DNA from: Acidovorax sp. CF316
Lineage (GTDB): Bacteria; Pseudomonadota; Gammaproteobacteria; Burkholderiales; Burkholderiaceae_C
Assembly: GCF_000276605.1 (NCBI RefSeq)
Contig: NZ_AKJX01000155.1
Coordinates: 1 to 63,301 of the forward strand
Reading direction: 5' to 3'
DNA length: 63,301 nt
Below the pieces are notes generated by a model that was not told where the DNA came from, searched no databases, and was given only the letters and a program-made list of their open reading frames with translations. Position 1 is the stretch's first letter. Every line of letters begins with the position of its first letter. A program made the position numbers and the translations under genes. Below are positions 57,427 through 63,301 of the stretch, piece by piece.

Positions 57427-57726
57427 TCAGCTGTCCAGCGCGCCACCGAGCGCCCGGTGGCGCACGATGAGCTGGCGCAGGCGGTGCTTGGCGCCGGTGT
57501 GCAGCGCGTCGAAGCGGTCGGCCGCATCCAGCAGCGCAGGCAGCGTCAGGGCGGCATGCTCGGGCTGCCGGGCCAGCAGGCCCATGGCGTGCTCGCGGTC
57601 AAAGCGGGGGCCCCAGACCAGCGACATCAGCTCGTCATGGGGGTCCGGCAGGCCCGCCAGCAGGCGGGGGCCATGCATGCGCACACGCGCGGTGAGTGTG
57701 TGGATGGGTTCCAGCGTGGGTGACAT
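57427..57726 (-). CDS. small protein of unknown function in the Cpx-like operon
   Basis: Not recognised. The 99 residues are helical and soluble, with no signal peptide or membrane helix: TLTARVRMHGPRLLAGLPDP, HAMGLLARQPEHAALTLPALLDAADRF, and a basic end, GAKHRLRQLIVRHRALGG. AAGGAG lies seven bases before the ATG at 57726. It lies between the Spy/CpxP-like gene (19 bases) and the response regulator gene (17 bases), so it is almost certainly co-transcribed with them. It might be an adaptor of the system; that is inference. Confidence 0.78.
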   Translation of the reverse strand: MSPTLEPIHTLTARVRMHGPRLLAGLPDPHDELMSLVWGPRFDREHAMGLLARQPEHAALTLPALLDAADRFDALHTGAKHRLRQLIVRHRALGGALDS

Positions 57727-57745
57727 GCGGGGCTCCTTCCTGCGA

Positions 57746-58225
57746 TCAGCCGCGCGACATCCAGCCGCCGCCACCGTGGCGGCCGCGCTTGTCCATCAGC
57801 TCGCGCACCTTCTGCTGCTGCGCGGGGTTCAGGCTGTCGTAGAAGTCGGCCATGGCGGTGATCACCTCGGGGCTGGCGGTCTGCACGGCACGGGTCTTTT
57901 CTTCCATCAGGGCCTGGGCGCGGGCACGGTCGAAGGTGGCACCGGCGACGATGGCCTGCACCTCGGCGCGCGGGTCGGGCGTCTTGCCCTTGAACGCGGC
58001 GCGCTGGGCCTGCAGGGTGTCGGCCAGGGCATTGAGCTTGACCTTCTGGGCATCGTTGAGGTCCAGCTTGCTGCTCACGCGGTTGACGACCTTGCCGCGG
58101 ATCTCTGCGATCTTCTCGGGGCCCATCTCGCCGTGGCGGTGGCCGCCCGCGCAAGCGGTCAGACCGCCCAGGACGATGGTGGCGCCGAAGACGCCGGCCA
58201 GGGTTTTTTGGATCCAGGGTTTCAT
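57746..58225 (-). CDS. Spy/CpxP-family periplasmic lipoprotein
   Basis: A periplasmic stress chaperone or feedback sensor, 159 residues. The N-terminus has a lipobox-like GGLTAC (cleavage before Cys25), so it is probably membrane-tethered. The mature part is helical with the paired LxxxQ motifs of this family (LDLNDAQKVKLNAL and LNPAQQQKVREL). The His-rich stretches (GGHRHGEM and KRGRHGGGG) may bind metal. It heads the operon with the two-component genes, matching the CpxP feedback arrangement. Confidence 0.88.
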   Translation of the reverse strand: MKPWIQKTLAGVFGATIVLGGLTACAGGHRHGEMGPEKIAEIRGKVVNRVSSKLDLNDAQKVKLNALADTLQAQRAAFKGKTPDPRAEVQAIVAGATFDRARAQALMEEKTRAVQTASPEVITAMADFYDSLNPAQQQKVRELMDKRGRHGGGGWMSRG

Positions 58226-58388
58226 GGTGCAGTCCTTTCATGGACGGTGTTGAACATGGGTCCTATGGTGCGCCTGGGCGGTTTTTTGGGGGTCTCGGGG
58301 CAGTTTCGGTTTATTTCAGAATGTATCTACCAGCGGTTGCGGGGCAACATTGACGTATTGGGGTCTATGCCGACGGCTTGCCTTTGCA

Positions 58389-58420
58389 GAGGGCGGGAGC
58401 CGGGATGTGCGCCCGCCCTC
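58389..58420. other. long hairpin in the 58226-58511 gap
   Basis: GAGGGCGGG (58389-58397) and CCCGCCCTC (58412-58420) form a perfect 9-bp stem with a 14-base loop. CTTTG/CAAAG just outside extends it with one bulge. It lies about 90 bases before the membrane-protein gene at 58512. The remaining 286-base gap shows no gene and must hold the promoter of the Spy-like operon. Confidence 0.55.
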
Positions 58421-58511
58421 AGCCAAAGCACAAAACAACAGACAGCCACCAGCGGCAGTGAAACCCTGTCGCGCTACGATCCACCCCACGCCCACCGCGC
58501 TTGCGCCCCGA

Positions 58512-59279
58512 ATGAACCCACTCTCAAAACCATCCACCCCTCCCCGCTACGAAGCCGTAGACGCCCTGCGCGCAGCAGCCATGGTCTGGATGGCCGCCTT
58601 CCACTTCTGCTTCGACCTGGCCCATTTCGGCCTGTGGCCCCAGGACTTCCGCACCGACCCGGTGTGGACCACGCAACGCACCCTGATCCTGAGCCTGTTC
58701 CTGTTCTGCGCCGGCCTGGGCCAGGCCATCGCATTGCACCAGGGGCAGACCTTCCAGCGATTCACCCGCCGCTGGCTGCAGATCGCCGGCTGCGCCCTGC
58801 TGGTGAGCCTGGGCTCGTTCTTCATGTTCCCGCGCAGCTTCATCTACTTCGGCGTGCTGCACGGCATGGCGGTGATGCTGTTGATCGCGCGCTTCACGGC
58901 CGGTTGGGGCGCCTGGCTGTGGCTGTGCGGCCTGGGGGCACTGGCCCTGCCCGTGGCGGCCAACCACCTGCTCACAGGGGCCTGGAGCGAGCTGGCACCG
59001 GCCTTCAACGCCCGCACGCTCAACTGGCTGGGGCTGGTGGCGCGCAAGCCCTTCACCGAGGACTATGTGCCCATCTTCCCCTGGCTGGGCGTGCTCTGGT
59101 GGGGGCTGGCCGCAGGCCAATGGGCGCTGGGCCGCCCTGGCGGACTGCTGCAGGTGCGACTGCCTGCCGCGCTTTCGCCCCTGGCCGTGCTGGGCCGCTG
59201 GTCGCTGAGCTTCTACATGCTGCACCAGCCGGTGCTGATCCCCATCGTGATGGGCCTGGCCTGGCTCCTCAAGCCCTGA
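58512..59279 (+). CDS. DUF1624-type (heparan-alpha-glucosaminide N-acetyltransferase-like) membrane protein
   Basis: A 255-residue integral membrane protein with about seven helices. The opening RYEAVDALRAAAMVWMAAFHFCFDLAHFG has the conserved RxxxVDxLRxxxM and catalytic-type His (FHFCFD) of the DUF1624/acyltransferase-3-like superfamily. YFGVLHGMAVMLLI and FYMLHQPVLIPIVM near the C-terminus also match. It may transfer acyl groups across the membrane onto a periplasmic glycan; the substrate is unknown. It is transcribed alone towards a strong terminator. Confidence 0.87.
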   Translation: MNPLSKPSTPPRYEAVDALRAAAMVWMAAFHFCFDLAHFGLWPQDFRTDPVWTTQRTLILSLFLFCAGLGQAIALHQGQTFQRFTRRWLQIAGCALLVSLGSFFMFPRSFIYFGVLHGMAVMLLIARFTAGWGAWLWLCGLGALALPVAANHLLTGAWSELAPAFNARTLNWLGLVARKPFTEDYVPIFPWLGVLWWGLAAGQWALGRPGGLLQVRLPAALSPLAVLGRWSLSFYMLHQPVLIPIVMGLAWLLKP

Positions 59280-59297
59280 TCCGGCACACCCGCCATG

Positions 59298-59326
59298 AAA
59301 AAAACGCGGCCAAGGCCGCGTTTTTT
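59298..59326. terminator. bidirectional rho-independent terminator
   Basis: CGCGGCC (59305-59311) and GGCCGCG (59314-59320) form a stem with a two-base AA loop, flanked by A7 on one side and T6 on the other. It lies between convergent genes and can end transcription from both directions. Confidence 0.95.
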
Positions 59327-59371
59327 CTGTGCGGCGCGCCGCAAGGCGCACCACCTGGGCAGGCCGATCGA

Positions 59372-60157
59372 TTACTCGATCTTGGCCTTGGTGCGCAGTT
59401 CTTCCTGGTACTTGGCCAGCTTTTGCTGTTGCAGCTGCTGGGCGACCTGGGGCTTCACGTCTTCGAGCTTGGGCAGCTCGGCCTGGCGCACATCGTCCAG
59501 GCGGATGATGTGGTAGCCGAACTGGCTCTTGACCGGGGTCTGCGACATCTTGCCCTTTTCGAGCTTGATCATGGCTTCGGTGAATTCCGAGACATAGCTC
59601 GAGGGGCTGGCCCAGTCCATGGCGCCGCCGTTGGCGCCGGAGCCTGGATCCTTGGATTGCTTCTTGGCGATCTCTTCGAACTTGGCGCCCTTGTTGATGG
59701 CCGCAATGGCCGCCTTGGCGTCGGCTTCCTTCTCGATCAGGATGTGGCTGGCCTTGTATTCCTTGCCGCTGTTGGCGGCCACGAACTTGTCGTACTCGGC
59801 CTTGATTTCCTCGTCCGTCACGGGATTGTTCTTCTGGAAGTCCACGAACAGTTCCCGGATCAGGATGGTCTGGCGCGCCATTTCCATCTGGACCTTGAAA
59901 TCGCCCGAGGTTTCCAGGCCGCGCTTTTGCGCTTCCTGCATGAAGACTTCGCGGGTGATCAGTTCGTCCTTGATCTGGCCTTCGACTTCCGGCGTCACGG
60001 GGCGACCCGAGCTGGCCAACTGCCGCTTGAACACTTCAGCGCGTTCCTTGGGGATGGCCTTGCCATTGACGATGGCGAGATTCTGGGCGGAAACGGGCAG
60101 GGCCAACGTGCCCAGCACGGCAGCGGCCACGAGGCCGGACAGGAGCTGTTTCTTCAT
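59372..60157 (-). CDS. periplasmic parvulin-type peptidyl-prolyl isomerase
   Basis: A folding catalyst for exported proteins, 261 residues. A signal peptide ends near PVSAQ-NLAIV. An N-terminal helical chaperone part (about 25-125) has VNGKAIPKERAEVFKRQL. The PpiC rotamase domain (about 130-225) has YKASHILIEKEADAKAAI, GGAMDWASPSSYVSEF and FGYHIIRLDD. The C-terminal KLEDVKPQVAQQLQQQKLAKYQEELRTKAKIE is a helix. It is of the SurA/PrsA-like periplasmic type, 67 bases downstream of bolA. Confidence 0.94.
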   Translation of the reverse strand: MKKQLLSGLVAAAVLGTLALPVSAQNLAIVNGKAIPKERAEVFKRQLASSGRPVTPEVEGQIKDELITREVFMQEAQKRGLETSGDFKVQMEMARQTILIRELFVDFQKNNPVTDEEIKAEYDKFVAANSGKEYKASHILIEKEADAKAAIAAINKGAKFEEIAKKQSKDPGSGANGGAMDWASPSSYVSEFTEAMIKLEKGKMSQTPVKSQFGYHIIRLDDVRQAELPKLEDVKPQVAQQLQQQKLAKYQEELRTKAKIE

Positions 60158-60224
60158 GCGGAATCCAAAAAATGAGAGAGTAATTGCCAGCTGAAATACG
60201 GCAGATCAGGACAGTGGGGCCGGT

Positions 60225-60515
60225 TCAGAGGATTTCAATAGCGAGGGCGTGGACGCCCGCATCCAAAAATTCCTGCAGCGCATCATACACAAGGCGGTGG
60301 CGCGCCACGCGGGGCTTGCCTGTAAGCAAAGGTGAGGCGATGCGCACCCGGAAATGGGTGCCAAAGCCTGTCCCATTGGCCCCCACATGCCCGGCATGGT
60401 CGGCGCTTTCGTCGATCACCTCGAGCGCCGTGGGCGCCAGGCGCTCGACCAGGCGCTCATGCATCTGGCGGGCCAGGGAGGGCATCGTGGTGGTATCGGT
60501 CGGTGCCATGGTCAT
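60225..60515 (-). CDS. BolA-family protein
   Basis: A small Fe-S-linked regulator that partners with monothiol glutaredoxins, 96 residues. The BolA fold is seen in [38 protein letters not shown] and [28 protein letters not shown], including the conserved HxR pair (RHRLVYDAL). The start ATG overlaps the yciB stop (ATGA). It is co-transcribed with yciB, msrB and selO. Confidence 0.94.
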   Translation of the reverse strand: MTMAPTDTTTMPSLARQMHERLVERLAPTALEVIDESADHAGHVGANGTGFGTHFRVRIASPLLTGKPRVARHRLVYDALQEFLDAGVHALAIEIL

Positions 60516-61051
60516 GCAGCGGGCTCGTCGTTCTTGAGATGGGGCGCAATGTAGATGCCCTGCGCCACCAGGAAGACCAGCGGGAACGCATAGCCCCAGA
60601 GCTTGAACTCCACCCAGGCCTCGGTACTGAAATTGAGCACCACGTAGGCGTTGATGGCCGACATGAAGGCGCAGTAGATTACCCAGGCCACGTTCAGGCG
60701 CATCCAGACGCCATCGGGCAGCTCCATCTGGCTGCCCAACAGCAGCTTGAGGTAGTTCTTCTTCAGGATCCACAGCGCCACCGCCAACGCCAGGGCCATG
60801 GCGCCATAGAGCACCGTCGGCTTCCACTTGATGAAGCGGTCATCCTGCAGCACCAGCGTGAGCGTGCCGAACAGCAGGATCAGCGCCAGCGTCACCTTGT
60901 GCATGGTCTGCAGCCGCCGGTCGATCAGGTAGATCAGGGCCATCTGCGCCACCGTGGCCGCCATCAGCACGCCGGTGGCCACATAGATGTTGTAAAACTT
61001 GTAGGCGCCGACGAAGAGCAGGATGGGGAGGAAGTCGATCAGGATTTTCAT
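60512..61051 (-). CDS. yciB: septation protein A / YciB family membrane protein
   Basis: An inner-membrane protein of 179 residues with about five helices, linked to cell-envelope and septum synthesis. Characteristic segments are [48 protein letters not shown] and the [35 protein letters not shown] block, the family's strongest signature. It overlaps bolA by ATGA and follows msrB by nine bases. Confidence 0.95.
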   Translation of the reverse strand: MKILIDFLPILLFVGAYKFYNIYVATGVLMAATVAQMALIYLIDRRLQTMHKVTLALILLFGTLTLVLQDDRFIKWKPTVLYGAMALALAVALWILKKNYLKLLLGSQMELPDGVWMRLNVAWVIYCAFMSAINAYVVLNFSTEAWVEFKLWGYAFPLVFLVAQGIYIAPHLKNDEPAA

Positions 61052-61060
61052 GGGGCGGGG

Positions 61061-61474
61061 TCAGGGGGCCTTGTCCTCGAAATCAAGGGAGGCCGAATTC
61101 ATGCAGTAGCGCAGGCCGGTGGGCTGGGGGCCGTCCTCGAACACATGGCCCAGGTGGGCCCCGCATTGTGCACACACCGTCTCGGTGCGCACCATGCCGT
61201 GGCTGTGGTCCACGATTTCCTGGATGGCGCCGGGCACGGCTTCTGAGAAGCTGGGCCAGCCGCAGCCCGCGTCGAACTTGGTGTGCGAATCGAACAGCTT
61301 GGCACCGCAGCAGATGCAATGGTAGCTGCCATCGGCCCAGTGGGCTTCGAACTTGCCAGTGAAGGGTCGTTCGGTGGCGGCAAAGCGCGTCACCTGCAGG
61401 GCGCCGGGCTCGGCGTTCTTCTGTTCGAGCACGGCATGCCATTGGGCATCGGTCTTGTGGACGGGATAGGTCAT
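61061..61474 (-). CDS. msrB: peptide-methionine (R)-S-oxide reductase MsrB
   Basis: Reduces methionine-R-sulfoxide in proteins. The protein has 137 residues. Zinc-binding CxxC pairs are CICC and [16 protein letters not shown] is the substrate-binding signature and the catalytic Cys is in RYCMNSASL near residue 120. ATG 61474 overlaps the selO stop (ATGA), so the two are likely co-translated. Confidence 0.96.
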   Translation of the reverse strand: MTYPVHKTDAQWHAVLEQKNAEPGALQVTRFAATERPFTGKFEAHWADGSYHCICCGAKLFDSHTKFDAGCGWPSFSEAVPGAIQEIVDHSHGMVRTETVCAQCGAHLGHVFEDGPQPTGLRYCMNSASLDFEDKAP

Positions 61475-62958
61475 GATGAACAGCTGATCTCGATGGTGGA
61501 AGCCCATGCGGGCGGGAAGGCAGCGTAGGACTCGTGCCCGGGGTGCTCTTCAAATGGGCGCTCCAGCAGCCGCTGCAAGGTTTGGAGTGCGCTGAAGTCG
61601 CCAAGTTTCGCCGCGCGGATGGCCTCTTCGCACAAATGGTTGCGCAGCACGAACTTGGGGTTGGTGGCCAGCATCGCGCGGGAAGCCTTCTCCCGGTCGG
61701 CCAGCCGGGGCTCTGCCAGGTACTTTGCCAGCCACGCGTCCCAGGCCGCCTGGTCGGGGACCATGCCGCGCACGGGTTCGAACTCGCCCGAGCCCACCGC
61801 ATGAGACAGCCGGCGCCAAAAAATGGGATAGTCGACGCCGCCCTTGGCCAACACAACCAGCAGGCCATCGATCAGTTCGGCATCGCCCTCCTCTGCCCGC
61901 TCACCCAGGCCCAGCTTGTCGCGCATGCGGGCCATGAACTCGGCGGGAAAGACGGTCTTGTACGATTCCAGCGCGGCCATGGCCAGCTCCTGGTCGCCGA
62001 TCAGCGGCAGCAACGCCTGCGCCAGGCAGAACACATTCCAGTACGCCACGTTGGGCTGGCGGTTGTAGGCATAGCGGCCCTGGGTGTCGCTGTGGTTGCA
62101 GACATGGCCAGGCACGAAGGAATCGAGGAACTGGAACGGCCCGTAGTCGATGGTCAGGCCCAGGATGCTCATGTTGTCGGTGTTCATCACCCCATGGCAA
62201 AAGCCCACGGCCTGCCACTGCGCCATGAGCACCGCCGTGCGCTCGCTCACCGCCTGCAGCAGCGCCGCATAGGGGTTGCCGGCCAGCTCGCTGCGGCCAC
62301 GGCAGTCCGGGTAGTAGCGGTCGATCACGTAGTCGGCCAGGGCCTGGAGTTCGTCGTCCATGTCGTTGGCCGAGAAGTGCTCGAAATGGCCGAAGCGCAC
62401 AAAGCTCGGCGCCACGCGGGCCACCACGGCCGCCGTCTCGACCTCCTCGCGGCGCACCGGCGCGGGCGAGCCCGTAATGCACAGCGCCCGCGTGGTCGGC
62501 ACCCCCAGGCCCTGCATGGCCTCGCTGCACAGGAACTCGCGGATGCTCGAGCGCAGCACGGCCCGGCCATCGCCCATGCGCGAATACGGCGTGCGGCCCG
62601 CGCCCTTGAGCTGGATTTCGTGGCCGCCGACCGTCTCGCCGAGCAGGATGGCCCGGCCATCGCCCAACTGGCCGGCCCAGATGCCGAACTGGTGGCCGCT
62701 GTACACACTGGCCAACGGGCGTGAACCGGGGAGGAGGGCGTTGCCCGCGAAAGCCTGCAAGGCCGCATCGCTGCGCAGCCAGGCCTCGTCCAGGCCCAGC
62801 AGGCGCGCCACGCTGGCACTCGTTCCCACCCAATGGGGGCTGGGCAGGGGCGTGGGCTGCAGTTCGGTGAAAAAGGCCGGGCCCAGGGCGGCAAAGCCGG
62901 GTTGCCAGGCCAGGCCGGATGCGGCGCCCGCAGTGTCGCCGTCGGAAGACATGTTCAT
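61471..62958 (-). CDS. selO: SelO/YdiU-family protein adenylyltransferase (pseudokinase fold)
   Basis: Transfers AMP to proteins in redox stress. The protein has 495 residues. Motifs of Sel[64 protein letters not shown] (the inverted kinase active site) and [20 protein letters not shown]. The C-terminus is EISCSS; the Cys lies where selenocysteine sits in eukaryotic SelO (U-S-S). Starts 62958 and 62952 are both reasonable; the open frame continues to 63102 with less protein-like sequence. It heads the operon with msrB. Confidence 0.95.
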   Translation of the reverse strand: MNMSSDGDTAGAASGLAWQPGFAALGPAFFTELQPTPLPSPHWVGTSASVARLLGLDEAWLRSDAALQAFAGNALLPGSRPLASVYSGHQFGIWAGQLGDGRAILLGETVGGHEIQLKGAGRTPYSRMGDGRAVLRSSIREFLCSEAMQGLGVPTTRALCITGSPAPVRREEVETAAVVARVAPSFVRFGHFEHFSANDMDDELQALADYVIDRYYPDCRGRSELAGNPYAALLQAVSERTAVLMAQWQAVGFCHGVMNTDNMSILGLTIDYGPFQFLDSFVPGHVCNHSDTQGRYAYNRQPNVAYWNVFCLAQALLPLIGDQELAMAALESYKTVFPAEFMARMRDKLGLGERAEEGDAELIDGLLVVLAKGGVDYPIFWRRLSHAVGSGEFEPVRGMVPDQAAWDAWLAKYLAEPRLADREKASRAMLATNPKFVLRNHLCEEAIRAAKLGDFSALQTLQRLLERPFEEHPGHESYAAFPPAWASTIEISCSS

Positions 62959-63301
62959 GCACGGATTGTCCCCCAGGGGCGATGCCTTGCTGCCAGGCGG
63001 GGCATGCCGAGTCGGGAGTCGGCATTTTGTGTCCAGGCGTTTCAATCGTTGCAATGATGCCGTCGAATCGCCAGTCTGCGGAATCGACTTCACCAGCAGC
63101 ACAAAAACCGATTCAAACCCAATACTTCAATACACATGGTGCTATCTTTTTTGAAAAAGGCGAGCCCCAGGAGATGCGGGTAAACCCAGGCCTTCTACCC
63201 CAATTATTATTTCTAAAACTGGAACAGTTAGTTCGCGACTGGGTGGTTTTTCTCTGGTCACCTGAGGGGTACAGTTCAACCCATCGATGAGCCGAACCCG
63301 C
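62959..63301. other. right-edge region, likely selO promoter
   Basis: A 343-base stretch that is AT-richer towards the right end and holds no convincing gene. An ATG at 63174 with AGGAG directly before it opens 38 codons, but the spacing (zero) makes initiation unlikely. The region upstream of selO must hold its promoter; no clear -35/-10 pair stands out. Confidence 0.4.

Noticed and set aside
58389..58420. GC-rich hairpin considered as a riboswitch
   Set aside because: Only one simple stem is visible, without the conserved sequence elements of any riboswitch class I know.
63174..63290. Small frame with AGGAG directly before ATG at the right edge
   Set aside because: Zero spacing between the Shine-Dalgarno sequence and the ATG, no similarity recognised, and it lies at the window edge.

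Overview
High-GC (roughly two thirds G+C) chromosomal DNA of a beta-proteobacterium. The family is most likely Comamonadaceae (Acidovorax/Comamonas/Delftia-like). This is inferred from an orphan Bug-type (TctC) receptor, the HutF/HutG branch of histidine breakdown, a LexA-controlled imuA-imuB-dnaE2 cassette, an extra IF-1 gene, paired LysE/RhtB exporters and CaiB-type CoA-transferase modules. No phage, transposase, plasmid or CRISPR element was found. Nearly all of the window is packed with genes in operons.

Layout. (1) 1-621: a less GC-rich left edge with no well-supported gene. (2) 622-2643: a chemoreceptor. (3) 2925-12035: an MhpD-like hydratase, then a long minus-strand unit. In transcription order the unit is an Fe/aminophosphonate-type ABC importer, a CaiB CoA-transferase, two atypical crotonases, a Bug-type receptor and a nu-class-like GST. 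Together they look like uptake and CoA-dependent breakdown of an unidentified acid. (4) 12167-17346: quinone oxidoreductase, GST, GntR regulator, RluA-type pseudouridine synthase, and a LysE exporter divergent from a WYL regulator with a clear palindrome between them. (5) 17482-20495: AsmA-like protein and M23 peptidase. (6) 20611-26282: the SOS mutasome (dnaE2, imuB, imuA) behind a perfect LexA box. (7) 26379-29066: tRNA-Pro(UGG) with tandem terminators, infA, and an HPP/CBS membrane protein. (8) 29067-34549: a branched-chain amino acid type ABC importer with an RhtB exporter inserted after the receptor gene. (9) 34681-37039: a membrane-anchored HExxH peptidase, phosphatidylserine decarboxylase, and a small unknown protein.

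(10) 37133-51615 is the centrepiece: a full histidine-utilisation region on the minus strand. A NitT/TauT-type ABC importer is followed by hutC and a terminator. Then come hutH, hutU, an IclR regulator, hutD, hutI, a GlcD-type FAD oxidase, a HisC-like aminotransferase, hutF and hutG. Similar TGTA-type palindromes lie before hutH and before the importer operon, so HutC probably controls both. The oxidase/aminotransferase pair suggests that imidazole-lactate and imidazole-pyruvate can feed into histidine breakdown.

(11) 51810-55228: acyl-CoA dehydrogenase and CaiB CoA-transferase, divergent from a LysR regulator. (12) 55230-58225: a Cpx-like operon (Spy/CpxP-type lipoprotein, small unknown protein, response regulator, histidine kinase). 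(13) 58512-62958: a DUF1624-type membrane protein, then the operon selO-msrB-yciB-bolA-ppiC.

A roughly 110-bp imperfect-palindrome repeat occurs three times (20506, 27198, 30256). Two of the copies sit directly against stop codons. Their cores are nearly identical while their arms differ yet still pair, so this is the least explained structure in the window.
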